A stretch of 33,193 bases of DNA from Akkermansiaceae bacterium (GTDB lineage: Bacteria; Verrucomicrobiota; Verrucomicrobiia; Verrucomicrobiales; Akkermansiaceae): the NCBI GenBank assembly GCA_903908495.1, contig CAIVSK010000059.1, forward strand, positions 1-33,193, in the 5' to 3' direction. The translations under genes were made by a program, and so were the position numbers. This document shows, piece by piece, positions 24,279 to 31,736 of the stretch (its first letter is position 1; each line of letters begins with the position of its first letter). The notes beneath the pieces were generated by a model. That model worked only from the letters and a program-made list of their open reading frames with translations, had not been told where the DNA came from and did no database searches.

Positions 24279-25688
24279 ATGTCCAACCCGCGCTCGCCGA
24301 ATCTCGCCTCCCTGACCACGATCAACGACGATGGCTCGCGCTATTTCCTCCACCCGGCGGATGTTCGCGGCTACTGGAACACCCTCAGGCGCCTGTTCGG
24401 TTTCCTACTCATCGTCATCTATGTCGCGCTGCCGTGGATACCTATCAATGGTTACCCGGCGGTGTTTCTCGACGTCGAAAAGCGCATGTTCCATTTGTTC
24501 GGCATCACCCTGGTGCCGCAAGACATGTGGGTCATGTTTTTCGCCGTCACCGGCATGGGCTTCTCCCTGTTTTTCATCACCTCGCTGTTAGGCCGCTTGT
24601 GGTGCGGCTGGGCCTGCCCCTACACCGTGTTTCTCGATCACGTCTACCGCCGCATCGAGCGCTGGATTGAGGGCGACGCCGTCGCCCGCCGCAAACTCGA
24701 CGACGCGCCGTGGACGGCCGGCAAGATCCTCAAACGCCTGCTCAAACACGTGCTCTTTGCCGGCATCGCCGCACTCATCGCCCACGTGTTCCTCTCCTAC
24801 TTCGTGTCGCTGCGCCGCCTCTACGGCTTCATGCATGAAGGACCGCTGCTACATGCCACCGCATTTGGCATCATCATCTTCCTCACCGGCGTGCTGTGGT
24901 TCTGTTTCGGCTATTTCCGCGAGCAATTCTGCATCATCATGTGTCCCTACGGCCGCCTCCAAAGCGCTCTAACCGATAGCGACACCGTTATCGTCGGCTA
25001 CGACGAGAAGCGCGGCGAGCCGCGCGGCGCGGTGGGGCGGGCCACCGGTGATTGCGTCGACTGCCACCGCTGCATTCAAGTCTGCCCCACCGGGATTGAC
25101 ATCCGCAACGGCCTGCAACTCGAATGCCTCGGTTGCACCGCCTGCATCGACGCCTGCGATGATATCATGACCAAGGTGGGCCGGCCCAAGGGCCTCATCC
25201 GCTACGATTCGCAGAACGGCTTTGACGGTCTGCCCAAACGCGTTTTGCGCCCGCGCATCTATGCCTATACTGTCCTCGCAGTGGTAGGCTTGCTGGCGTT
25301 GGGCGTGGTTGCCTGGCTGAAAATGACCCCCTATGCCGCCACCATCACACGGCTGGGCGGGGTGGGTTTTTCTAGCAATGCCGACGCGGTGAGTAATATC
25401 TATCTGCTGCGCGTGCAAAACAAGCGCAACCAGCCGGCCACCGTCACCATCAGCCTGGCAGCGGACGCCCCCGCGGGCTATCAACTCAGTGGCGGCGAGC
25501 AAACCTTCACCATCGAGCCGCTCGGCGAACTCACCCGTACCTGTGTGATACTCGCTCCACTGGCCAGCTACAAGGGGGCCTCGGATGTGGCGGTGCAGAT
25601 CCATGGCGACCCCGGCAATGTCACCCTGCGGAAAGCCACCCGCTTTCTCGGCCCCAATCCCAACGCAGTCGCGCCAGCTGCCCCCTGA
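24279..25688 (+). CDS. ccoG: Cytochrome c oxidase accessory protein CcoG (FixG/RdxA)
   Basis: A 469-residue inner-membrane iron-sulfur protein. CcoG is needed for assembly of the cbb3-type cytochrome oxidase, where it acts as a Cu(II) reductase that supplies Cu(I). The protein has about five transmembrane helices (around 37-58, 84-104, 156-175, 192-212 and 333-353), the membrane cysteine motifs CGWACPY (109-115) and CIIMCPYGR, and two ferredoxin-type clusters: Cys259/262/265/269 (CVDCHRCIQVCP) and Cys283/286/289/293 (CLGCTACIDAC). An immunoglobulin-like C-terminal domain (about 360-460) follows, as in the family. It heads a closely packed group with a micropeptide, a SafE-like protein and a HAD phosphatase. 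The oxidase genes ccoNOP are not in the window. Confidence 0.96.
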   Translation: MSNPRSPNLASLTTINDDGSRYFLHPADVRGYWNTLRRLFGFLLIVIYVALPWIPINGYPAVFLDVEKRMFHLFGITLVPQDMWVMFFAVTGMGFSLFFITSLLGRLWCGWACPYTVFLDHVYRRIERWIEGDAVARRKLDDAPWTAGKILKRLLKHVLFAGIAALIAHVFLSYFVSLRRLYGFMHEGPLLHATAFGIIIFLTGVLWFCFGYFREQFCIIMCPYGRLQSALTDSDTVIVGYDEKRGEPRGAVGRATGDCVDCHRCIQVCPTGIDIRNGLQLECLGCTACIDACDDIMTKVGRPKGLIRYDSQNGFDGLPKRVLRPRIYAYTVLAVVGLLALGVVAWLKMTPYAATITRLGGVGFSSNADAVSNIYLLRVQNKRNQPATVTISLAADAPAGYQLSGGEQTFTIEPLGELTRTCVILAPLASYKGASDVAVQIHGDPGNVTLRKATRFLGPNPNAVAPAAP

Positions 25689-25698
25689 TTGCGCCGCC

Positions 25699-25854
25699 AT
25701 GAAAGCCGTGCTCCAATTCATCGCGCGCCGTCCCTGGATCTTTGTGGTGCTGGCCTTCGTGCTGCTCATTGGCTCGTGGGTTGCGCTCATCTACATCTCC
25801 GCCCACCACCCAACTCCGGAATTCAAGGTGCCTCTCCCGCCGCATCACCCATGA
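25699..25854 (+). CDS. Single-helix micropeptide with His-rich tail in the ccoG operon (51 aa)
   Basis: A 51-residue peptide with one strong transmembrane helix (about 12-33, PWIFVVLAFVLLIGSWVALI) and a short tail that is proline- and histidine-rich (SAHHPTPEF and LPPHHP). It starts 10 nt after the ccoG stop, and its own stop overlaps the start of the next gene (ATGA), so translation is likely coupled on both sides. Its place is that of ccoH/fixH in standard clusters, but it is far shorter than FixH (about 150 residues) and lacks that domain. Length and single helix also recall CcoQ or CcoS. Two His-His pairs suggest possible metal contact, perhaps copper. The family is not recognised. Confidence 0.65.
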   Translation: MKAVLQFIARRPWIFVVLAFVLLIGSWVALIYISAHHPTPEFKVPLPPHHP

Positions 25855-26570
25855 CCGAAATTCAAACCACCATCGCCGCTCTCGTCGCCGGCATGGCCAC
25901 CAGTTTCCACTGCGTGGGCATGTGCGGGCCTATTGCCTGCGGCTTGGGCACCCTGGCCAAGTCGGAGGGCCAGCGCCTCGTGGCCGCCTCACTCTATCAT
26001 GGCTTGCGGCTGACCTCCTACGCGATCATCGGTGGCATCTGCGGGGCTATCGGCCGCCAACCGCTGAAATGGTTTTTTGATTCTCCAGCGGTGATCCTGC
26101 CGTGGGTGATGGTCGGCGTGCTGCTGCTGATGGCTTCCGGTTTGGACAAGCGCGTGCCACGCCCGGCCATTCTCAACCGCTTCACCGTGCGCGCCCGCTT
26201 CAGGGCCGGGCGCTTTTCCGCTCACGGCGCGGCGGCGGCGATGGGCTTGCTCACGCCGTTTCTGCCCTGCACCCCGCTTTATCTGGTGTTTGTGGCCGCC
26301 ATGGCCGCCGGCTCCGCGGCCAAGGGCGCGGAGCTCACCCTTGCCTTCGGCCTCGGCACCGTGCCCTTGCTGTGGTTCGCCCAACTCCAGTTTCATCGCC
26401 TCCGCGCCCGCCTCACCCCGGCGGCCATGAACCGCCTGCGCCGCGGTCTCGCTTTTGCCACGGCGCTAATCCTCGCCTGGCGGTTCCACGGCACCATTCC
26501 ACCGAGTTTCTATGGCGGGACGCCGCCCGCCGCCCCCGCCGCCGAAGAATTGCCCTCCTGCTGCAAATGA
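25851..26570 (+). CDS. TauE/SafE-like (DUF2/COG2836) membrane protein linked to cbb3 assembly
   Basis: A 239-residue inner-membrane protein with about six helices. The first helix holds HCVGMCGP (20-27), the signature of the SafE/UreH-like family often found beside ccoGHIS genes; the cysteines and methionine suggest metal or thiol chemistry. A second characteristic motif, FLPCTPLYLVF near 135-146, resembles the pairing seen in related DsbD-like transporters. The tail ends in a Cys pair (ELPSCCK). Such proteins are annotated as sulfite exporters, but with ccoG they are more often proposed to act in copper handling or cytochrome assembly. The start overlaps the micropeptide stop and the stop overlaps the HAD gene start, so all three are coupled. 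Confidence 0.85.
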   Translation: MTEIQTTIAALVAGMATSFHCVGMCGPIACGLGTLAKSEGQRLVAASLYHGLRLTSYAIIGGICGAIGRQPLKWFFDSPAVILPWVMVGVLLLMASGLDKRVPRPAILNRFTVRARFRAGRFSAHGAAAAMGLLTPFLPCTPLYLVFVAAMAAGSAAKGAELTLAFGLGTVPLLWFAQLQFHRLRARLTPAAMNRLRRGLAFATALILAWRFHGTIPPSFYGGTPPAAPAAEELPSCCK

Positions 26571-27349
26571 ACCCGCCCGTCCCTCCCGATCCACCAGCCG
26601 GCATCGCCCTGTTTGACCTCGACGGCACGCTGCTCGCGTGGGACACCCAGCTGTTGTTTCGGCACCACGTCATCCGCCGCGAACCTTGGCGCGCACTGCT
26701 GTTGCCTGTGTTTCTGCTGGCCCTGCCTTGCTTCCCGCTGCTCAAACTCGACGGCCTCAAACGCGCCTTTCTCAGCTATCTCTGGCGCATGCCGGAGGCG
26801 ACCCTCACCTCCCATGCCCGTGCCTTCGCCGCGGCCATCCTGCCCGCCATCTACCCGGAACTGCGGGAGGCCCTGGAAAACCACCGCCGCCAAGGCCACC
26901 TCCTCATCCTCTCCTCCGCCAGCCCGGAATTCTACGTCGCCGAGATCGGCCGCGCCCTCGGCTTCCAGCTCGCTCTCGGCACCACCGTGGCAAGTTCCTC
27001 CCGCTGCCCCTTGTTGCCTTGCCTCCACAATCACAAGGGCGCGGCCAAGGTCGCGCGCTTGCGCCTGCTGCTGCCCGATACCTACTTCGCCGATGGCCAA
27101 CTGCGCCACGCCCACGGCTATACCGACAGCCGCGCCGACTTGCCCATGCTCGCGCTGTGCCATGCCGCCACCGTCGTCAACCCGGATGCCGCCCTCACCA
27201 CTTTGGCGCACAGCGCCGGCTGGCAAATCCTGCGCCCCGCCCGCCCGTGGCGCTCGCCCGCCGAGTTCGGCCGGCGCGCACTCGCGCTCCTAACATGTCT
27301 GGGGGCGGATCCCGGCGGTATCCAACCCCGATCTAACCGCCAGCCCTGA
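26567..27349 (+). CDS. HAD-IB family phosphatase
   Basis: A 260-residue member of the haloacid dehalogenase superfamily, subclass IB (phosphoserine phosphatase-like). Motif I is FDLDGTLLAWD with nucleophile Asp17 and acid Asp19; motif II is ILSSASPEF with Ser116; Lys157 in HNHKGAAK is the likely motif III; and motif IV is GYTDSRADLPML (Asp187, Asp191). The cap region contains a hydrophobic run (about 43-60) as in several membrane-adjacent HAD-IB proteins that act on lipid or sugar phosphates. The start overlaps the stop of the SafE-like gene by 4 nt. The substrate is unknown; the coupling with ccoG does not by itself suggest one. The tail after about 240 is low complexity. Confidence 0.85.
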   Translation: MNPPVPPDPPAGIALFDLDGTLLAWDTQLLFRHHVIRREPWRALLLPVFLLALPCFPLLKLDGLKRAFLSYLWRMPEATLTSHARAFAAAILPAIYPELREALENHRRQGHLLILSSASPEFYVAEIGRALGFQLALGTTVASSSRCPLLPCLHNHKGAAKVARLRLLLPDTYFADGQLRHAHGYTDSRADLPMLALCHAATVVNPDAALTTLAHSAGWQILRPARPWRSPAEFGRRALALLTCLGADPGGIQPRSNRQP

Positions 27350-27407
27350 TTCACCCCGGAAAGATGGCATCCCGCCCAGGCGACGTGGACAGTGAATCCG
27401 CGGCGAA

Positions 27408-27435
27408 CCCACCCGGCGGAACCGGCCGGGTTGGG
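27408..27435 (+). terminator. Candidate terminator hairpin after the ccoG operon
   Basis: CCCACCCGGC (27408-27417) and GCCGGGTTGGG (27425-27435) pair with one bulge around a 7-nt loop, 58 nt after the HAD gene stop. There is no U-tract immediately after it. Confidence 0.35.
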
Positions 27436-27577
27436 GCCCGTCACCCTTGAAAAATTCCTGCGGCACCACACCTCTTTTTTATTGCGTTGCGCCGCGTCGC
27501 CGTTTAATAAGCCAATCGTGTCTGATTGCAAAATAGCCACAGCCGCATCGCACCACCTCCCGCAATCTTCTGAAATT

Positions 27578-27913
27578 ATGGAAACTCAGCTTGTCATCCC
27601 GCACTCGGAAGCACCCAGCACCATCACCCAATTGCTCGACGCCCTCCGCAAGGTTCACTTCGAACCGCGTCATGAAAGCAAGACCTGGGGTGACTGGATC
27701 TATCTCTACGGCTTCCGCACCGTCATTAGCATCGAATGCGTCAACGGCGTGTCACATGCCGCCACCATCGAGCACGGCGAGGGCGAGGACGAAGGCGAAC
27801 CACTCACCTCCATCCTGCGCGCCTTCGGTAAACTCGGCTGGCACGGCATCGATGAAAATGGCGAGTACCCCCTGGTCTACAAAGCCAGCAAGGTCGGTGG
27901 CAAGGATATATAG
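27578..27913 (+). CDS. Hypothetical acidic soluble protein (111 aa)
   Basis: A 111-residue soluble protein with no signal peptide or membrane helix. It starts METQLVIPHSEAPSTITQL and has a compact alpha/beta composition with an acidic loop (EHGEGEDEGEP, about 68-78), aromatic positions (KTWGDWIYLYGF) and a C-terminal lysine-containing end. I do not recognise a family; the WGDWIYLYGFRTVISIE stretch looks like a well-packed sheet core and argues for a real folded domain. It is separated from the ccoG group by a hairpin and from the convergent iron-transport genes by 12 nt. A GCCCG/CGGGC hairpin with TTTT just after the stop probably ends its transcript. Confidence 0.65.
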   Translation: METQLVIPHSEAPSTITQLLDALRKVHFEPRHESKTWGDWIYLYGFRTVISIECVNGVSHAATIEHGEGEDEGEPLTSILRAFGKLGWHGIDENGEYPLVYKASKVGGKDI

Positions 27914-27925
27914 CTGCTCCCGCCC

Positions 27926-28081
27926 TCACTTGCCCGCTCGCGGGCTTTTCCCGCAGCCGCCACCGCAACCGCCACCGCAGCCGCCCACCCGCTTGCCCCG
28001 CAGCAGCCTCAATGCAAATGCCACGGCGGTGAGCAACACCAGCCCGAATGCTGCTAGAGATTGCCATTCCGCGTTTATCAT
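27926..28081 (-). CDS. FeoB-associated cysteine-rich membrane peptide (51 aa)
   Basis: A 51-residue peptide with one transmembrane helix (about 8-28) followed by a basic turn and a Cys-Gly-rich tail, GGCGGGCGGGCGKS, in which three cysteines are spaced by three glycines. This matches the FeoB-associated Cys-rich membrane protein type, encoded next to feoB in many anaerobes and PVC bacteria; its role in ferrous iron import is not established, but metal contact at the cytoplasmic or periplasmic face is a reasonable guess. The ATG overlaps the feoB stop by 4 nt, so it is translated with feoB. The last codons overlap a terminator for the opposite strand. Confidence 0.8.
   Translation of the reverse strand: MINAEWQSLAAFGLVLLTAVAFALRLLRGKRVGGCGGGCGGGCGKSPRAGK
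27932..27949 (+). terminator. Terminator of the 111-aa gene, inside the opposing coding region
   Basis: GCCCG (27932-27936) pairs with CGGGC (27941-27945) around CTCG, followed by TTTT (27946-27949). It stands 19 nt after the plus-strand stop and within the last codons of the FeoB-associated peptide on the minus strand. Confidence 0.55.
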
Positions 28082-29970
28082 AATCCTAACAAGCTCCCTC
28101 CTTGATAGACAAGCAACGAGGCCAGCCAGGCAAACGCCGTCATGAAGATGAACTGCCCCAGCGCCCAACGCCACGACGCCGACTCGCGCGCCACCACCGC
28201 CACGGTCGGCAGACATTGCAGGGCATAAATGTAGAACACCAGCAGCGAGATCATCGATAGCGGCGTGAACAACGGCCTGCCATCCGGCCAGGTCGCCGCC
28301 GCAATCTCTTCCCGCAGTTTGCCGCGCGTGCTCTTCTTGTCTCCCGCATCCCGCACCCGGAACAAAATGGCCATCGAGGCGTTGAACACCTCGCGCGCCG
28401 AAAATGATGTTAGAATCGCGGTGCCCGTGCGGCCGTCAAACCCAAGCGGCTTGACCAGCGGTTCAATCAGAGCACCCATCCGGCCCATCGCGCTGTGGGC
28501 GAGCTGGTCGGCGGCGTCGGTGCTGCCGGATTTCGGATAGGTGCTCAATGCCCACAACAAGATTGAGAGCCCGAGGATCAGGGTGCCGGCTTTCTGCACA
28601 AAGGCCCACGCCCGTTCCGATACATGCCGCAGGATATATCTCCACTGCGGCATCCTGTACGGCGGCATTTCCAGCATGAAGTGGGTGGCGGTGGCATCCG
28701 GCCCGAGCCGTCCGCGCAACACCCGCGCCACCACAAACGCGCTGAGGGTCCCCAGCGCGTAGATGAGAAACAGCACCAACGCCTGTTTCCACGATCCCTC
28801 GCCCTCATGCAGCAACAGCGGCACGATCAACAAGTACACCGGCAAGCGCGCTGAACAACTCATCCACGGGGCCACGAAAATAGTCACCAAGCGCTCCTTG
28901 GCGGAAGGGATCGTGCGGCTGGCCATCACTCCCGGGATGGCGCAGGCATACGAACTGAACAGCGGCAGGAACGCCTTGCCGCTGAGCCCGGCTTTGGCCA
29001 TCACCGCGTCCATCAGAAAGGCCGCGCGCGCCATGTATCCGGTGCTTTCCAACAGACCGATGAACAGGAACAGCAGGATGATCTGCGGCAGGAACATGAC
29101 CACGCCGCCCACGCCGCCTATCACGCCATCGACTAACAACGAGCGCAGGTCGCCCTCGGCGAGGAGGGATTTGACCCACTCACCCAGCGCCCCTTGAGCC
29201 AGTTCGATCCAGCCCATGGGGATTTTCGCGAAGCTGAAAATCGACCAGAACACCAGCAGCAGAATCGCCACAAAGAAGATCCAGCCGAAAACCGGATGCA
29301 GCAACAGCCCGTCCGCGCGGTCCGAAAGCGTCAATTGATGAACCGCAGAGCGCCGCGCCGCCAGTTCGCACAGGCGCTGAATGAATCCGCGGCGCGAGAT
29401 CTCGGGATCCACTCCAGGCACGAGCCACGAGGCAACGGCGGCGTGCGGCAAAGGGAAGCGCAGTGCCTGTTTCAACTCGATGATGCCCTTGCCTGTGCTG
29501 GCCTGCATGGGGACCACGGGGATGCCGAGTTCCGCCGCGAGCTTGGCCGGATCCAGCCGCAAGCCCGTACGCTCCGCCACATCGATCATGTTGAGCGCCA
29601 GAACACAGGGCAGGCCGAGCTCCACCACCTGCAGCGCCAACTGCAAATGCCGTTCCAGATTGGATGCATCCACCACACACACGACCAGATCGGGCGGTAC
29701 CTCGCCCGGCAGCTTGCCGGTCAGCGCATCCACCGCCACCTTTTCATCCAGCGAGGCCGCTCGCAGCGAATAACATCCCGGCAAGTCGAGCAGCCGCAAT
29801 TTCCGTCCGTGCGGCGTGAAAAATGTCCCCGACTTCACCTCCACCGTGACGCCGGAGTAATTCCCGACATGCTGGTTTTCCCCCGTCAGCGCGTTGAACA
29901 AGGTGGTCTTGCCGGCGTTCGGGTTGCCGATCAGCGCAATCATCGCCGCTACGTCGGTGGTGGGAGGCAT
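28078..29970 (-). CDS. feoB: Ferrous iron transporter FeoB
   Basis: A 630-residue FeoB. The N-terminal GTPase domain has G1 GNPNAGKT (15-22), G2 at NYSGVT, G3 DLPG (62-65) and G4 NMID (127-130). A helical GDI-like spacer follows, and then the transmembrane region from about residue 220 with two Gate-type halves, including the conserved SSYACAIPGVMASRTI segment and FSAREVF. FeoB imports Fe2+ across the inner membrane with GTP hydrolysis. It is shorter than the 773-residue Escherichia coli protein mainly in the C-terminus, in line with many non-enterobacterial forms. feoA is 18 nt upstream and the Cys-rich peptide overlaps its stop, giving an A-B-peptide operon. No FeoC is seen. Confidence 0.97.
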   Translation of the reverse strand: MPPTTDVAAMIALIGNPNAGKTTLFNALTGENQHVGNYSGVTVEVKSGTFFTPHGRKLRLLDLPGCYSLRAASLDEKVAVDALTGKLPGEVPPDLVVCVVDASNLERHLQLALQVVELGLPCVLALNMIDVAERTGLRLDPAKLAAELGIPVVPMQASTGKGIIELKQALRFPLPHAAVASWLVPGVDPEISRRGFIQRLCELAARRSAVHQLTLSDRADGLLLHPVFGWIFFVAILLLVFWSIFSFAKIPMGWIELAQGALGEWVKSLLAEGDLRSLLVDGVIGGVGGVVMFLPQIILLFLFIGLLESTGYMARAAFLMDAVMAKAGLSGKAFLPLFSSYACAIPGVMASRTIPSAKERLVTIFVAPWMSCSARLPVYLLIVPLLLHEGEGSWKQALVLFLIYALGTLSAFVVARVLRGRLGPDATATHFMLEMPPYRMPQWRYILRHVSERAWAFVQKAGTLILGLSILLWALSTYPKSGSTDAADQLAHSAMGRMGALIEPLVKPLGFDGRTGTAILTSFSAREVFNASMAILFRVRDAGDKKSTRGKLREEIAAATWPDGRPLFTPLSMISLLVFYIYALQCLPTVAVVARESASWRWALGQFIFMTAFAWLASLLVYQGGSLLGL

Positions 29971-29988
29971 GGCCGTGGGGGAGACTGT

Positions 29989-30201
29989 CTAAACCGCCGC
30001 CTTCACCAGCACCTGCTCCGCCAATTCACGGCTGATGGCCAAACGGGTGCCGCACATCGAGCAAATCAGGTTGCGGCCGCCCGTCAGCTTGCGCAATTGG
30101 ATCTGCTCGCAAAACCCAAGATCCCTCAAGCGATCACAACCCGGACCGGTGAGCACTTGAATCTGAAAATCACAACCCACCTGCGCCTGATTCAGGGTCA
30201 T
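29989..30201 (-). CDS. feoA: FeoA-like protein with multiple cysteines
   Basis: A 70-residue SH3-like FeoA domain protein, the small cytoplasmic partner of FeoB. It opens MTLNQAQVG, the usual FeoA start, contains GCDRLRDLGF in the place of the family R-L-x-x-L/M-G motif, and ends with RLAISRELAEQV. Unusually it has five cysteines (10, 22, 32, 47, 50), including a C-x2-C where most FeoA proteins have none. ATG at 30201 is preferred because GGAGAG lies 10 nt upstream and a promoter-like pair would start the RNA near 30243. An in-frame ATG at 30240 or GTG at 30243 would add 13-14 residues. The stop is 18 nt before the feoB start. Confidence 0.85.
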   Translation of the reverse strand: MTLNQAQVGCDFQIQVLTGPGCDRLRDLGFCEQIQLRKLTGGRNLICSMCGTRLAISRELAEQVLVKAAV

Positions 30202-30249
30202 GGCAGGCGCACTCTCCGAAGCGTTTGGGGTTGCAAACATCACGCCCGA

Positions 30250-30278
30250 AATATTCGCTAATTGAGAACCGATTGCAA
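30250..30278 (-). promoter_or_regulatory. Candidate promoter of the feoAB operon
   Basis: TTGCAA (30273-30278) and AATATT (30250-30255) are 17 nt apart on the minus strand; both match consensus at 4/6. Initiation near 30243 would give a 40-nt leader to the ATG at 30201. I see no convincing Fur, DtxR or IdeR box in this gap. Confidence 0.35.
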
Positions 30279-30481
30279 CAACAAAATCGGGAAACTTTTC
30301 CGCTGCGAGTAGCTTGGTTCAAAATGAGCGGCTCAACCGCCCCGCCGCGCAAGGGCAGGCACCCCGAGGCACCCCCACCAGGTTACGGAGGACCGGTGGC
30401 ATCCGGGATTCCAGCCATGGGATGATTTTCCTGCGGCTTGCCTTTGACGTGCTGCGCCTCAGGCGGCATGCTCCGCCCGCC

Positions 30482-31615
30482 ATGAGTTTCGCCGAAGTTT
30501 TTCCAGACCTGCTAGAGCGGCCCACGCCGCTGATGCGGCGCTTCGCGCGCTTGATCGACGCGGAGTCTGGCGCGACGCTGGAAGCGCTGGCCCACCGCAG
30601 CCAGCAACTCACCCGCCGTCACTTCGGCAAGACCATGCGGCTGTTTGCGCCCTTGTACCTGTCCAACGAATGCGTCAACAACTGCAGCTATTGTGGCTTT
30701 TCCCGCGATGCCGCCATCCTGCGCACCACCTTGAGTGTCGAGCATGTGGTGCGCGAGGCCAGGCACCTGCACGCGCTGGGCTTCCGCAATCTGTTGCTCG
30801 TCGCCGGTGAACATCCCAAATTCGTCTCCGACGGCTACCTCCAACATTGCCTCGACGCACTCAAACCGTTCATTTCCACCCTCGCCATCGAGGTCGGCCC
30901 GATGGAAGATGACCAATACGCCGAAATCGTCCGCCACGGCGCCGAGGGGCTCGTCGTCTATCAGGAAACCTACGATCCCCGCGTCTATCAATCACTCCAC
31001 ACCGCCGGGCCCAAGCGCAACTTCGCATGGCGGCTCAATTGCCCCGAACGCGCCTACGCAGGCGGCTTTCGCCGCATCGGCATCGGCGCGCTCTTCGGGC
31101 TGGCCCCCTGGCAGTCCGAGGCGATGGCCCTGTGCGCCCACCTGGAATATCTTTACAAACATTGCTGGAAAGCCCAATTCACCGTGTCGTTTCCGCGCAT
31201 GCGCCCCTATGCCGGCAACTACCAATACCAGCCCGACCCCGCCCTGTTTCTGCCGGACCGCGAGTTTGTCAGACTCATCGCCGCCTTCCGCGTGACCTTC
31301 CCGCAGGTCGGTATCGTCGTCTCCACCCGCGAACCGGCACCGCTGCGCGATGCCGTGGCCTGCCTCGGGGTGACCCACATGTCGGCCGGGGCCCGCACCG
31401 AACCCGGCGGCTACACCGGGGCCGGTGGCGACGATCTCCACCTCACCGTGAAAGGCCGCCGCGTCGAACTCACCGCCAAATCCGGCTGCGAAAAGGCCAC
31501 CGAGCAATTCCAAATCAGCGATACCCGCAGCACCGCCGAAGTCGCCGCCATGCTCCGCCACCGCCACCTCGATCCGGTATGGAAAGATTGGGACGAAGCC
31601 TTGCTCGCCACCTGA
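30482..31615 (+). CDS. thiH: 2-iminoacetate synthase (ThiH)
   Basis: A 377-residue radical-SAM enzyme, the same length as Escherichia coli ThiH. It cleaves tyrosine to p-cresol and 2-iminoacetate (dehydroglycine), which ThiG uses to make the thiazole of thiamine in most Gram-negative anaerobes and facultative species. The [4Fe-4S] ligands are Cys64, Cys68 and Cys71 in YLSNECVNNCSYCGF. Further matches to ThiH are LLLVAGEHP, VYQETYD, FAWRLNCPERA, VSFPRMRP and the final LDPVWKDWDEAL. ATG at 30482 is chosen for the family length; an in-frame ATG at 30422 would add 20 residues. No thiG, thiS or thiF is adjacent. I looked for a TPP riboswitch upstream and did not find one. Confidence 0.93.
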   Translation: MSFAEVFPDLLERPTPLMRRFARLIDAESGATLEALAHRSQQLTRRHFGKTMRLFAPLYLSNECVNNCSYCGFSRDAAILRTTLSVEHVVREARHLHALGFRNLLLVAGEHPKFVSDGYLQHCLDALKPFISTLAIEVGPMEDDQYAEIVRHGAEGLVVYQETYDPRVYQSLHTAGPKRNFAWRLNCPERAYAGGFRRIGIGALFGLAPWQSEAMALCAHLEYLYKHCWKAQFTVSFPRMRPYAGNYQYQPDPALFLPDREFVRLIAAFRVTFPQVGIVVSTREPAPLRDAVACLGVTHMSAGARTEPGGYTGAGGDDLHLTVKGRRVELTAKSGCEKATEQFQISDTRSTAEVAAMLRHRHLDPVWKDWDEALLAT

Positions 31616-31736
31616 CCCCACGCGCCCAGCCGCCGGTCCCTACAAAATCCTGTTGTCCGGCGGCGTCAAATCCCGCAGCAATCCCGCATTTCCTGCTTCC
31701 CGGCACTCGTTCCATCCGCTAGGTGTTGTTCCTGCC

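Noticed and set aside
30241-30330. Fur or DtxR box before feoA.
   Set aside because: No 19-bp palindrome matching either consensus; only a promoter-like pair is visible.
30225-30425. 66-codon frame whose stop overlaps an alternative thiH ATG at 30422.
   Set aside because: Low-complexity Pro/Gly/Arg composition, starts inside feoA upstream sequence on the other strand, no domain.
30202-30481. TPP riboswitch upstream of thiH.
   Set aside because: I could not find the conserved CTGAGA core or the paired distal arm; only a small CCACC/GGTGG hairpin is present.
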